A stretch of DNA of 64,000 nucleotides from Tretioscincus oriximinensis (GCA_022410635.1 JAJVDF010000168.1:270788-334787); one strand, 5' to 3'. Shown: positions 32,112 through 43,079, counted from the first letter of the stretch. Numbers and translations are program-made. The notes: generated by a model from the letters alone, not told the origin.

Positions 32112-32215
32112 AATTTTATTTATTTATTTGGACATTTCACCCTATATCCTAGTCTGAAAACAGAATATAGCCTCCATAAAACAAGTAGTAAAAATATGAA
32201 ACCCTTTCCACATGG
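32112..32215 (-). mobile_element. L2-clade LINE 3' tail fragment
   Basis: TTTATTTATTTATTTGGACA then CACCCTATATCC and CATAAAACAAGTAG, a worn complement of the common LINE tail. Confidence 0.45.
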
Positions 32216-32219
32216 AAGC

Positions 32220-33160
32220 TTATTCCAGGACATCCTTTTTACTAAAACCCATCACAGCCCTGAGCCTTCTAAACAAGGTGAGTCGATGCGCTCAGAGTCC
32301 TTCACTTCCATGGGACAAGACAGATCCATTGCCCACTGGAAAGCATCCTCCCAAATGGCAGCACCCACATTGGAAAGGTTAATGCAGGCCACCGCTGCCA
32401 GGTCCAAAATGCCAGAGACCCATGCCACATGGTCTCAATCCACTACAGCCCTTCATTGCCCCTCTGCAAGCTGCCGGGTACCCATGCTGACCACATGGAG
32501 CCCCTGCACACCACTGCCCAGCTAGCAGCCCCACCCAAAAGGCTACCCCTAGCCTCACACTGCATCACTCCCATACAAACTACAACAGGTGGGTTCCTCC
32601 AGGTGCCCAACCACTGCCAGGTGCCCCACCACTGGGCGCAGCACCCACACCCCATTGCCTGGGGTTATTGCTCAGTTACATTGCCCACTAGCAATGGGCA
32701 TCTGCCATTATATACTGAAACAGGACCTCACACATCCACATAAGTTCATTAATTTTTAGTCTGAATGACAATATCATTTNAAAAAAAGAAAAAAGCAGTA
32801 TACTTGTGCAGACAACAGCCCCAAAGAAATCTGAACCAGTGAAAAAGTGACTTTTCTTAGCAAAAACACCTCTTTATCTAAAGCTGAAGAGCATTTGGTA
32901 AAAAGAAAACTGCTTCTAGATAATCCCTGTCTTTCCTATTCCATTCATGGTAACAGAGGCTGCATTTCCATGGCTACAAAAATATCAAAGGAACAAGAAT
33001 GTAGTAGCAATTGTATCATAGTGGAACAGACCCCAAGTAAATGCAAAAAACAAAACCCAAAGACTCTTGACGTCCCTAAGCATCAAACTGAAAATCTTCA
33101 TCTCATACAAGGTGCATCAAGGACAATGCTGTGATGGCTCCACCATTTTGAATCACCAAA
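32220..33160. other. Unassigned sequence with a GC-rich block
   Basis: 32,280-32,690 is clearly richer in C and G than its surroundings, with frequent CCAC and GCC words but few CpG. Frames on both strands are short and show no domain. It could be an unrecognised repeat. Confidence 0.4.
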
Positions 33161-33162
33161 AA

Positions 33163-33790
33163 TTATTTATTTATTCTTATACTCCACCCTATATCCGAAT
33201 GTCTCAGGGCAGCCAACAATAAAAACAACAATGCAAAATTAGCATATGAAGGTGGGAAGAAAAATGGCATTTTCTTCAACCAAAGGCCAGGTGAACGTGA
33301 TGCGTCTTCAAAGATGTTCTAAAATAATACAATGATGCACCTCGAGAGGGGAGATTATTCCATAGACTGAGAGCAGCCACCAAGAAGCCCTGCCCCAGGT
33401 TCCCACTCCATTTGCTGTTGAGAGAGGGGTACAATCAGGAGGGCCTCCCCTGCAGATCTTAATGTACAAGTAGGTTTATATGGGATAAGGCCTTCCTTTG
33501 GATATTTGGGGCCCAAGTTATTTAGGGCCTTATAAATTAAAATTAACACCTTGGATTNGGCTCAGTAGAAGATTGGCAAACAGTGCAGTTCTTTCAAGAC
33601 TAGCAAGGTATGTGTCCAGTCAGTTATTCCAGTCACCTGTTTAGCTTCTGTGTCCCCACTAACTGCAGCGTCTTAACCATTTTCAAGGGCAGCCCAATAT
33701 GGAGTGCATTACAATAGCCCAATAGTCCAGAATGTGGATTACTGTGCCTAGATCATCCCTGTTCAGAAGTGGCCATAAATAAAAAAAGAC
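33163..33790 (-). mobile_element. L2-clade LINE 3' end with coding remnant
   Basis: On the minus strand 33,549-33,355 encodes a frame with YKALNNLGPKYPKEGLIPY and LRSAGEALLIVPLS, typical of the region after the reverse transcriptase in L2/CR1-type LINEs. Upstream DNA (33,560-33,770) still shows words for the LDYCN... region, with frameshifts. The tail at 33,163-33,230 carries ATTTATTTATT. Dead, 5'-truncated copy of about 630 bases. Confidence 0.65.
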
Positions 33791-33895
33791 GTAACTGGCA
33801 CACATCCACCTGATTTTCAAATGTTAAAACTGTTTCTTGTGAGCTGATATGTATACTTCACTATCATGTATGGTCCATTACCATGCAGATTCTTA

Positions 33896-33950
33896 TGGCT
33901 GTTCAGTCATATCCAACTCTTTGTGACCCATGGATTACACTACACCAGAT
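33896..33950. mobile_element. Short BovB-like fragment
   Basis: GGCTGTTCAGTCATATCCAA followed by CTCTTTGTGACCCATGGATT and ACACCAGATTTGG resembles the TCAGTCGTGTCCGACTC-type segment of BovB LINEs and the SINEs derived from them. About 55 bases only. Confidence 0.45.
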
Positions 33951-33963
33951 TTGGTGAAGATTT

Positions 33964-34125
33964 CAAATAAATAGCTATGTTAGTCTGGTGCAGAATATCT
34001 ATAACAAGGGAGTCTCACAGCACCAAGAAAGAGGTAGATACTATGAGCTTCAAGAGCATCTAAAGAAGTAGACTTGTTTATGAAAACTCATGCTGTCCAC
34101 CTTTTTATTTTTAATAGACGAAGGT
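33964..34125. mobile_element. Palindromic element B, diverged copy
   Basis: TAGCTATGTTAGTCTGGTGC, CAGAATATCTATAACAAGGG, then AAGAAGTAGACTTGTTTATG and AAAACTCATGCTGTCC show both arms of family B in worn form. Confidence 0.5.
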
Positions 34126-34129
34126 AGGA

Positions 34130-34400
34130 GCCACAGCTGTGGCCATATGCTGGGCCACAACTTGTCTAGTCCAGGATTCTGTCTCATACTGTGGCCCACC
34201 TGAGCGTCCTCAAGCAGAAGAAGGCAATACTTTCATCTGTTCTCAAATTTCTGCAAATGACAATTCAGGAATACTACCTATTGCTCCATTCTGGAGGCAT
34301 TAACCAAGCCATCTATCCTAGTGACCATTGAGTCTACATTAAGCACCTTCTCTAAGATGTTATAAGACCCCCTTGGGTCATGTTTATTGCTCTCTATCCA
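34130..34400 (-). mobile_element. CR1-clade LINE 3' end (subfamily a), diverged
   Basis: TAGTCCAGGATTCTGTCTCA, AGCAGAAGAAGGCAATAC and CTATTGCTCCATTCTGGAGG keep the order of the other copies. Confidence 0.6.
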
Positions 34401-35265
34401 TCTTCTCCAACTCAGTTGTCCTCTTCTCCTTTTGATATTTCCATCTTTCCCAGCACCAGAGCCTTTCCCACTGAATCTGATCTTATCATTATGTGATAAC
34501 TATCCGTATTTGTCTATAAAAACACTGCAGTATTGCACTAACCCCCACTGATAGATCAAGTCCCATATGGACAATCACTGAAGGCTGAGGTGATAAAAGG
34601 ACTAACAAAAAGACATGTCAGCCCAGTATTTCATTGGATCTGTTACTTGTAAGACATTCTTAAAACACATCAAGCTGGAATTAATATTGCCTTTCATTCT
34701 TTATTTGCAGAGACAAAAGTATAAAAATCTATGTGTTTAGCTTCGCCTCCCCTCTTCCCCCAGAAATATTTATCTCATCAAGCACAGACATTCTTGTTTG
34801 CTTTGCTTTCATTTTTTTTAACTTTTCCTTTTCGCAATAGCATTTCATATGCAAAAGAGATCACTCAAAACTGGCAGACCGAAAATTACTTTTTCCGTAT
34901 CCATTTGGCAGAAGCCCCTGTAGATGCAACAGTCCTCCCAAGGACTCATATTCACCTCCTACAAGGACTGCACTCATCTTGTTATTTTAAATTGATTGCA
35001 AAACACAATTATACATAACAAAATGCCGCAAAGGACTCTATCAAATGCACTAGAGCAGTAAATACTGTTTTCAATTAAACTTTAATCTAAAGGATATTAT
35101 TCCACTGTCCAGGACTTCAACTGAAGTATTTTTAAGCAAACAGACTTTAATTACTAGATTCTGGTACCATGTTCGGAAAGTTTGTTCTTTAAATAAAGTA
35201 TGTACACTTTTTAAAAAAACAATAAATACGTAGATGCTCTCCAGGAAATTTCAGATCACGATTTT
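34400..35265. other. Unassigned sequence
   Basis: AT-rich; no recognised exon or dispersed repeat. Confidence 0.4.
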
Positions 35266-35267
35266 AT

Positions 35268-35400
35268 GTTAAGAAGATAAGAGGAGCTCTGCTGAATGGG
35301 CTTATAGCCCATTCAGTCCAGCATTCTGTCTCACACAGTGGGCCACCAATTGCACCTGGGAAGCAGAAGAAGGGAAAATGTTCATAGATCCTAAAAATGA
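35268..35400 (-). mobile_element. CR1-clade LINE 3' end (subfamily a), short
   Basis: GAAGATAAGAGGAGCTCTGC, CCATTCAGTCCAGCATTCTG, CCACCAATTGCACCTGGGAA. Confidence 0.65.
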
Positions 35401-36250
35401 GAATGACCATGCATTTTAGGTAGCTAGTCACAATTTCTGTATTGAACTAGGATAAAGATATTCTGAGCCCCACCACCAGAGACTGTATGAATGCTCCATA
35501 CTACAAAGTATGATTTGCACACTGTTCATTTGCTGAGAAAAAAGAATGTCGTAAAAGAAAATGATAATCAAAGAGCATTAAGTTCTTCTATGGCAAGTGT
35601 AATACAATGGAATATTACCGGTATATTGAATTGTTTCAGTACGATGAACAAGGTAGACTTGAGAGAGAAAAAATATTGACAATATCAGAGTCAGGCAAGG
35701 ATTTTCTTTCTCTTTCTACCCAATGGGTCCCTGATCTGTGGAATTTATTAACTTCGGAGGTGGTGACATTAACTAGCAATGAGGAGATATGCACGAGTAG
35801 TTGCTACCTTGGATGCCTAATATTGTAGTTGCTAGCATGGACTGAGGCTTTTATGGGTGTGTAAAAGGGAAAAATCTAGTAGGTACAGCTTGTAATGATT
35901 GCAACATCTGATAAAATTTCCTCTTTTCTGCACCCATTAGAGCTGCATTTCTCCTGTCCTGGTTTTTCATGGCAACCGCACCATATTACCAATGCAGTAT
36001 TGTCTGGGTTCCAGAGTTAAACAGCAGTTGGAGATTTTGCCTTTTTCTTCTGTTTGAGATGCCCAGGGGATCATGTGGGAAATCTGTTCCAGTTCCATTG
36101 ATCTGCATTGATATAACAATAAAAAGGACATTGGCTATACAAAAGGATGTAATTTATCTTCCTTTACCCATTGCCTTGCCTTAGGTATTTTGTCCTAGAA
36201 ACAATCCTATAATAGGCACCTATTCAAGGCAAGTTTACCAATTTACTAAT
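35400..36250. other. Unassigned sequence
   Basis: No recognised gene. Near 35,700-35,780 the words GGAATTTATTAACTTCGGAG and GTGGTGACATTAACTAG may be an upstream piece of a CR1 3' end, too worn to call. Confidence 0.35.
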
Positions 36251-36254
36251 GCAT

Positions 36255-36735
36255 TTTCACACTTTAGCTGCAGGCACATGAGGTTTTCTTACCACAATGG
36301 CAGTAATATCAAGATGTGTCCATCCCACGTTCTGATGAAATTTCAGTGATCCATTTGAGGGGAAATGTCTATGATTCTAGATTATCCTAACAGTGGATTC
36401 CTTCAGACATTATTTCTAAACTCCCTGTAAGCATGCCATATTCCCATTCCTAAGTCTTCTTATGCCGCTAGGTAGCGGGAAATGATAAGATATTGTGGGA
36501 AGATGGCTGATCAGAGGAAAAATAAGCCAATCACGAACAGGCAATGAGAGGTGGGTGGGAGGGCTGGCGAGTTCATGGATGTGCAAGGTGATGGGATTAT
36601 GGGTCAATGTGCAGGAATGCACTTTTCTCCACGATTTGGTGCAGAAGTATGAGGGTACATATGCAAGGAAACTGTGATTGAGTTATTTCAGATTTTGGAA
36701 CCATTGTAGTTGTTAACATGTAACGTGGAGGAGGC
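36255..36735. repeat. Interspersed repeat family S, copy 2
   Basis: TAGCTGCAGGCACATGAGGT, TTCTTACCACAATGG, TGTGATTGAGTTATTTCAGA and CCATTGTAGTTGTTAACATG follow the order seen at 14,080-14,445. The middle is longer here. Confidence 0.45.
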
Positions 36736-36739
36736 CTTA

Positions 36740-37555
36740 AGCAAGTTCTTGCAAGAAAATTACTTGTAATTACTTCTTCCTCAACAGAATTTATTGTTTT
36801 GAAGCAATATATCTATTTCACGATCAAGTCCCACAGCAATCATGTTTCAAAGATACAAACAATTCAGCTGCCCAGAACTGATTAGGACAGAGTGCACCAT
36901 TGATAATCGAAATTCTGATATTATCATTCCCATAAGTCAATCATGGCTGAGGCCTGGAATTTTTGTTTCAGTTTACTCCGCTGCTTAGGACAATGACCTT
37001 GAAAACTTGGGTGAGTTACATCATGAAAAGATAGTTAAGGTAAAAATTAAAGCATGAAAGAAACTTCTTCAGTATTGTCAGGGCTTATAATTTAAAAATA
37101 CTATGTTATTAGAAATTGAAAATGCACAAAAGGTAACTCTCAAGGAGGCTTTAACCTTTGCTCGTACCCATCTGCACCAATTAAGTAATATGTGCAATGA
37201 AATTTTAATCTCACATAATTAAACATGGTATTAATTTTGTAAAACTTGAAAAGGCTTTTTAACCTTTAAACTATTTTTTATTATTATTATTTTTGTGGAA
37301 AGAAGTCTATTCCACTTTGCAAGTTTTATTGTTGCATTATAAATCAAATAATAAATTGGGTTTTATTGTTTTTGTCTGACTGGCTGCAAAATGAGGGGCA
37401 GGGGGGACTTTTTCTTTCTTTCCATTAGAAAAAATCTCAAAGCACTTATAGCGATGTCACACTTCCACAGCATGTCCAGCACCAAAAGCATCAACATCAG
37501 CAAGAGAAATAACTCTTGCTAAAGGTCACAAGTCATGAGATGTCCTTGCTTACAA
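36740..37555. other. Unassigned sequence
   Basis: Very AT-rich, no recognised feature. Confidence 0.4.
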
Positions 37556-37556
37556 G

Positions 37557-37803
37557 ACAGGACTAGACAGGTTTATGGACACCAAGGGTATAAATGGATA
37601 CTAGGATGGATGCCTGGATGTTGCCTCCGGGATGGAGCAACAGGCAGGACTCTTGAAATACCATTTGCAGGGAGTCATGCATAATTTGCTTTCCTCTGTT
37701 CAGACTGCCCAGGTGCATCTGGTGGGCCTCTGTGTGACACAGAATGCTGGACTGGATGGGCTGTGGCCTGATCCAGGATGGCTCTTCTTATGTTCTTATG
37801 TAC
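37557..37803 (+). mobile_element. CR1-clade LINE 3' end (subfamily a), well preserved
   Basis: Runs from GACAGGACTAGACAGGTTTA through GGATGGAGCAACAGGCAGGA and CTGGACTGGATGGGCTGTGG to the terminal TTCTTATGTTCTTATG. One of the least diverged copies and a good reference for the family. Confidence 0.8.
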
Positions 37804-37804
37804 A

Positions 37805-38270
37805 CCTCAATTGTATCATCTGTGCTTGCAGGTAGATTGCATCATCTCACTATGCTGAGTCATGTTATATTTAGCCTATGACTTAACAATCTTCATTGGA
37901 GATGTCTTGATCCGACGGGCACAGCCCAGTCCCCAGCCTCCTTTTGCTGTGATCGGAGGGGGGAAATTACACATTCTTTAGGTATATAGCATGTGCAACA
38001 CTCTTGTCCAATCATGCTGAGGGATAGAGGTACAAGTTTCCCTGGATTGGATTCTGCAGAATGATGCATTTGTATACTGCTCCAGATTGCTTCCTATTGC
38101 TTTGGAACATCTGTGGACCATTTTAAAACGTTCTGTGAGGTATATAATTAGATACATGGTTGCTGGTTTGATCCTTACTTTGCCCTCAGAAGTAAGTGAT
38201 GGAAAACAGTCTTCCATTAAAGCTGCATAGAGGTACAATCCTGTTTATCTTCTCAAGTCTGTTCCATCCC
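37805..38270. other. Unassigned sequence
   Basis: No recognised feature. Confidence 0.4.
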
Positions 38271-38271
38271 A

Positions 38272-38521
38272 CCTTCAATTCTCAATTAAAAGCAGCCCTG
38301 TTTTTCAGGACCTTTGATTTAACCAGGCATTTGTTTTAATTAACTTTTCCTATTTATATATATTTGTTAAATGTAACGTAAATGCATGACATGTATTCTT
38401 TCATTGCATGTATTGTTAACACTGAATTTTATGTTTTTTTAATGCACATGCCAATTTTGTATTTCTGTTTTTATTGTTGACCATCCTGAGTCCTTCAGGT
38501 ATAGGACCAGGTGTAAGAGTA
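38272..38521 (+). mobile_element. L2-clade LINE 3'UTR
   Basis: GCCCTGTTTTTCAGGACCTT, then TTGACCATCCTGAGTCCTTC and AGGTATAGGACC, then the tetranucleotide tail. Same 3' architecture as 56,745-57,031. Confidence 0.55.
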
Positions 38522-38568
38522 AATAAATGAATGAATGAATGAATGAATGAAAAATAAATAAATAAATA
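38521..38568. repeat. (AATG)n-(AAAT)n tail microsatellite
   Basis: AATAAATGAATGAATG units followed by AAATAAATAAATA, probably grown from the LINE tail before it. Confidence 0.9.
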
Positions 38569-38569
38569 T

Positions 38570-39480
38570 TGCAACTGAATGGTGCTTTTTTAAAGAAATG
38601 AAACAAAACAAGCCCTCCATGTCATCAAAAGGATTCAGTCATGATCCACTTGATACTGCAACCACTGTCCTGACAAACTTTTTCAGAAGTTCCAATACAA
38701 TCCAAAAGGTATGTTTGCCTGTTCACACCCAGGAAGGTAAATTGTGGAGGCCTCCTGATGGGCATTTTGATGTGAGTTACTGTGATAATCATTCCACGTT
38801 GCTCATAGCCTCTTCCTTGAAGCTCAGGCCATCTGAAATGAGGAGAACTTTGCTGATTCTCCTCCAGACCTCCTGCAGGCAGCTAATTAATATGAGTAGG
38901 GTATGACAGTTCTGCTTGTAGAGTCTTCGGCCTGCCTGACAATACCTCTAAAAATGACATCGCTGCCAAAGGATGGAAACAGTGTTAAATACCATTATTT
39001 GCCATCCTTTGATGCCTGAGAGAGTCATTATGAAAGCAATTATAGTAGTTTCTCTGCCGGGATGTCTACCGAGTGTTTATCTTGAGTTGCCCGATTCATT
39101 TGCCAGGTGGAGCATAGATGGCATTTTAAAGGCAAGGGAATGCTGCCTCAATTATCAGGACACAAATACAAAAAGAAACAGGAACAACATTTTTTATATC
39201 AGAGGTGTCCAGATGATCCTGCTAGAAAGTCATGCTATAGCAGGAGTCGCTGGGAGGGATACAGCGGAAGAGAATGCTGCTAGTGTATCAATATTTTTCA
39301 TAATTGCTCTTTCTTGTGCGCCTTGTTATGCATCCACGTGGCTAGAAAATGCTTCCTGCAAAGCAGTGAGAAGTTTAGGTTAGGAATCAAACCACTCAAG
39401 GGAGAACAGGTACATCGAAGGGGAGTTATGTTGCTACCCATGGTGTAGCTATTCCTCTAGAAATACCTTTTCTGCGTGGG
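38570..39480. other. Unassigned sequence, possibly conserved non-coding
   Basis: A 136-codon open frame occupies 38,973-39,383, the longest repeat-free one in the window, but no domain or homologue is recognised and codon use is not convincing. Composition is balanced, with no low complexity. Confidence 0.35.
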
Positions 39481-39548
39481 TTTCAAAGAAATAACCGTAT
39501 TAGTCTAGGACCAGAAAATCTATCTAGTGAATCTTATTTATTCATCAT

Positions 39549-39690
39549 TTGAATAATAGAATTGCAGAGTTGGAAGGGACATCCTGGGTCTCAGTGCAGG
39601 AACCTTCTGCTCAATGCAGGAATCACTAAACCCTGCCTACCAGAAGGCTGTCCACACTCCGTTTGAAGACTTCCAGCAAAGGAGAACACA
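39549..39690 (-). mobile_element. CR1-clade LINE 3' end (subfamily b)
   Basis: GAATAATAGAATTGCAGAGT, TGGAAGGGACATCCTGGGTC and CTCAATGCAGGAATCAC match the complement of the widespread sauropsid CR1 end (AGAGTTGGAAGGGAC). Different subfamily from the AAGAACATAAG copies. Confidence 0.7.
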
Positions 39691-39693
39691 TCA

Positions 39694-39760
39694 TTATTTA
39701 TTATTATTATTGTTGTTGTTATTGTTATTGTTGTTGTTGTTGTTATTGATGATGGTGATT
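39694..39760. repeat. (TTA)n-(TTG)n microsatellite
   Basis: Mixed TTATTATTATTG and TTGTTGTTG units. Confidence 0.9.
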
Positions 39761-39799
39761 TCATTATTTTACCAAAAGACAACACTCATGGCTTTGGTT

Positions 39800-39960
39800 G
39801 TTTTCTCCACAACAGACACCCTGTCGTGAGGAGGTGTTTCTTCAAGTAGACGGGACTGAGAGATTGCTAAAGAACTGAGACTGACCCAAGGTCACGCAGC
39901 TGTCTTCATGGAGGAGTTTGGGAAGCTACCAGATAAATGTCCAACACTAACCATTAAACC
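39800..39960 (-). mobile_element. tRNA-headed SINE (subfamily 1)
   Basis: CCACAACAGACACCCTGTCG, GAGACTGACCCAAGGTCACG and CAGCTGTCTTCATGGAGG, the complement of the SINE body, ending with ACCATTAAACCAAA. Confidence 0.6.
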
Positions 39961-40003
39961 AAATTACTTATTTACATAGATTTATATTCCATCCTTTACC
40001 CAG

Positions 40004-40335
40004 GCACGGATAGCTCAGTCACTAAGGAATCCATCTCTCAGCTGGGAGATCGGGTTTCGAAGCCCTGTGTCGGACGTGGGGAGGGCTGAGCACCTTCCAC
40101 TAGACTGTAGGTCTAGCNAACCCAGCTATTCTAAAGCATGAACTGCAAGAAATTGCAACTGACTGCAAGTAGATACAAGCATGTATCTTCTTGCAGTCAG
40201 TTGCAATGTGACTGCGAGCAATGTGACTAGAATGAGAGCAATGTGACTAGAATGTGAGCCTTCGGGCAAAATACCCTTGTAAGCCGCTTTGAGTTCCTTT
40301 GAAAGGTGAGAAAAAGCAGGATATAAGAACCCTCT
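40004..40335 (+). mobile_element. tRNA-headed SINE (subfamily 2) with internal inverted duplication
   Basis: The head reads GGATAGCTCAGTCACTAAGG (A-box-like) and GATCGGGTTTCGAAGCC (B-box-like), so it derives from a tRNA gene and would have been transcribed by RNA polymerase III. The tail CCGCTTTGAGTTCC...GATATAAGAACCC ends in CTT units. A 25-base inverted duplication (40,153-40,206) and an imperfect AGCAATGTGACTAGAATG duplication lie in the body. The related copy at 51,057 lacks both. Confidence 0.7.
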
Positions 40336-40400
40336 TCTTCTTCTTCTACTAGTACTAGTACTAGTACTAGTACTACTACTACTACTACTACTACTACTAC
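40332..40400. repeat. (CTT)n-(CTAGTA)n-(CTA)n microsatellite
   Basis: The tail of the SINE has expanded into three successive simple repeats. Confidence 0.9.
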
Positions 40401-40682
40401 CCTGGTGGATCACAATTTTTTTAAAAAATGAAACATTTAAATAGAAGAATTAAAAATAGAACAGTGCTTTCATGAAAAGGAATTTTTGTTTCAGGTGAAG
40501 GCAAAGGCGAATAGGGTTCACCAATATCTGAATGTGTACAGCATAGATGCCTGGTATACCACAGAGGTGAGAGAATTCCACAACCTGGGGGATACCACAG
40601 ACAAGACCCTCTCATGTAAAGCAGGAGATCCTCCTCAGAAGAACTTAGGGTGCAAGCAGATGTGTATGGGAGGGGGTGTTTC

Positions 40683-40862
40683 TTCAAATATTTTAAAGAC
40701 TAGCAAGAAAAATGTAGACAGCATGAGCTTTTCTAGACAAGTCTGCATCTTCAAATAGTAAAAAATGCATCTAAGGAAATAGACTTGTCTATGAAAGCTC
40801 GTGTGAACTATCATTTTCTTGTTAGTCTCTAAAGAGCTACAAGATCTCCTTACTAGTTTTCC
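40683..40862. mobile_element. Palindromic element B, both arms
   Basis: The left arm TTTTAAAGACTAGCAAGAAA, ATGTAGACAGCATGAGC, GACAAGTCTGCATCTTC is mirrored by AGACTTGTCTATGAAAGCTC, TTTTCTTGTTAGTCTCTAAA and CAAGATCTCC. The best-preserved palindrome of this family in the window. Confidence 0.65.
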
Positions 40863-40965
40863 TTTTTGTAACCACAACAGCAACAACAATGGGATGAGAG
40901 AGTTCTAAAGAACTGTGACTGGCCCAAGGTCACCTAGCTGGCTTCATGGAGATCAAACTCATGTT
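40863..40965 (-). mobile_element. tRNA-headed SINE fragment (subfamily 1)
   Basis: AACCACAACAGCAACAACAA, AAAGAACTGTGACTGGCCCA, AGGTCACCTAGCTGGCTTCA. Confidence 0.55.
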
Positions 40966-41001
40966 GAATTTGAACAAATTCAAACAACACAAGGGCCCTG
41001 T

Positions 41002-41160
41002 CCCCACTGAGCCTTATTCTGTGTTCTATCCTGGTAAAAAACATGGTCATCTTCATGCCAGTATAGACTATTTGGGGCCTGTCATAGTCTACACTAACAA
41101 CTAGATGCCTTTTCTGAAATATAGCCCAGAATAAGGCTCAGTGGGGACAGGATCTAAGAG
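41002..41160. mobile_element. Palindromic element C, full-length copy
   Basis: The left arm CCCTGTCCCCACTGAGCCTT then ATTCTGTGTTCTATCC is mirrored by ATATAGCCCAGAATAAGGCT then CAGTGGGGACAGG. Arms are about 43 bases and nearly perfect. The centre carries GGGCCTGTCATAGTCTACAC. This is the reference copy for the family. Confidence 0.7.
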
Positions 41161-41804
41161 GGGCAGTCTAGATTTATATCTCTATTCAAATATTGTTCCA
41201 CAACATGTTGACTTCTTTTTGTTTCTTGTGAACAAACAATACAAAGTTTTACTCACATAAACAAAAGAATGTTGCATTTCCCAAGAGTAGCCTGCTTTTC
41301 TTTTCTTCCATCACCCAAAAAGCATAGATATTTTTGTTTACTCTACTAACTTTTATAGAGGAGAAAAGAAAGAAAACACATGGTCACCATTTTTTACTTA
41401 CAGCTGCAAAAGATCCGGAACATGCCATTATTGCACCTATTAACATGTTCCGTCTTGCTTTACAAACTAGCACAATACTTCTGCTTAAAATGTCCCATAT
41501 GGGCATTTGTGTCTGGAGATGTCTTTGGACATGCTATTTTTNNNAAAAAAAAAAAAACAGGGAAAACTAGGCTGATGCAATTTTAAACACAGCTTAATGA
41601 AGACTGAATCCAAAATTATAATTCATGGTCCTAGAACCAGGTGTTTTATATTTCAGTATCTAGGATTAATATTTATATAAATTATAAACTTGATACAAAT
41701 ACAAATGCATTGAGGAATATTATGATTTTTTTTAAAATGGAGCTTGGTTAACTAGGTTAATGATACAAGCCATTTGGGTTAATTCTTCCTCCTTAAAAAC
41801 TACT

Positions 41805-42035
41805 AACAAAAGAGGAGCTCTGCCGAATGCGGGCCACAGCCCATCTAGTCCAGCATTCTGTCTCACATACCACTGTGGCCCACCAATTGCTCCTGGTCAT
41901 CTCAATCGGAAGAAGGCAAAACTCACCTGTTCTTGATTCCCTGTAAATGACATTTTAGAAATCTTGCTTATTGCTCTGTTCCAGAGGAGGTATGAAGACA
42001 TCCAACCAAACAGCCACCAAATTTGCATTAAATCT
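41805..42035 (-). mobile_element. CR1-clade LINE 3' end (subfamily a)
   Basis: AGGAGCTCTGCCGAATGCGG, CTAGTCCAGCATTCTGTCTC, GTTCCAGAGGAGGTATG. Confidence 0.7.
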
Positions 42036-42127
42036 AACTCATACTAAAATTATGAGCAAGCGTTGTTAAGGTTTATTGCAAGATATGTGTGCATGTGCTT
42101 AAATATTCATGCTTCATTGTGGAGGGG

Positions 42128-42290
42128 TTACAGAATAGAAGAAGAATAGTTGGTTTTTATACTCCGCTTTTCTTAACCCAATGGAAATGAAAGCAGTTTA
42201 CGTGATCTCCTGTTCTTCTTTTACACAACTGAAGATAGTATCAGGAACCCTTCCCCTCTCATCTCCCTCTCTTGATGATTTGTGAAGAGA
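42128..42290 (-). mobile_element. tRNA-headed SINE, tail part (subfamily 1)
   Basis: AGAAGAATAGTTGGTTTTTA, TACTCCGCTTTTCTTAACCC, AAAGCAGTTTACG: the complement of the SINE tail that ends in AAGAAG. Confidence 0.55.
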
Positions 42291-42339
42291 TGTCAATCAT
42301 TTAACTGACCAAATATCATTGGCTAGTTCGGATTTTTAG

Positions 42340-42430
42340 CATTTGAAGAAGTAGATATGTCTATGGAAGCTCATGCCACCTACATTTCTCCTATTAGTCT
42401 CCGAGTACTAGATGCCCCCTTGCTGGACCT
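42340..42430. mobile_element. Palindromic element B, right arm
   Basis: AAGTAGATATGTCTATGGAA, GCTCATGCCACCTACATTTC and CCCCCTTGCTGG match the right arm of family B. Confidence 0.55.
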
Positions 42431-42885
42431 ACTTCAAACCAGTACCGCTTTCCTTTCTAAGCAGTTTTCTCTCCCACTGAAGTTTAGGCACCAAGTACAG
42501 AGAGGTCTTTGATGTCTACAGGCATAANATGTGTTTGGAGCTAGGACATCCATAATTTGAAACAAAAGACAGCAGTCAGGAATAAATGCCACGGGCAATG
42601 GTAAAGTTGACTCTCTATGATTATGGAGGGTTAGAATATAAAAGATAAACTTGATAATGGCTGAGATAAATACTTGCAAATCTGTGGCTGATATAAATAA
42701 CACATTAAATCAGAAGAGAGCAGAAAAGGCACATAAAAACTGGTTTTAAAGATTTCACATCACAGTGGTACATAGAGTCTTTGGCAGAAGACAAGAGGAT
42801 CCTGTTTATCAGCAGAAAAAAATAAATAATTTATAACTTACTCCATGTGGGAGAAGAGAAGAAGAAATGGAGATGTAGCAAACAC
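42430..42885. other. Unassigned sequence
   Basis: No recognised feature; single N at 42,529. Confidence 0.4.
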
Positions 42886-42945
42886 AGAAGGAAGAAGGAA
42901 GGAAGGAAGGAAGGATAGGAAGGAAGGAAGGATAGGAAGGAAGGA
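42886..42945. repeat. (GGAA)n microsatellite
   Basis: Two blocks of GGAA units joined by AGGATA. Confidence 0.9.
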
Positions 42946-43079
42946 GATGTTGCCAATTTGTTTCTGTGAATGGAAAATAGTGGAGAAGGAAAAAAAAGAA
43001 AAGGAGAATGAAATCAGAAGAGGGATACTGACACCAAATCTCTGTAAAGCGTTCAAAATTCTCCAGCTGCTATGCTTTT

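Noticed and set aside
40004..40080. A functional tRNA gene
   Set aside because: A- and B-box-like words are present, but the fold is not a cloverleaf and the sequence continues into a SINE body; a second copy has the same layout.
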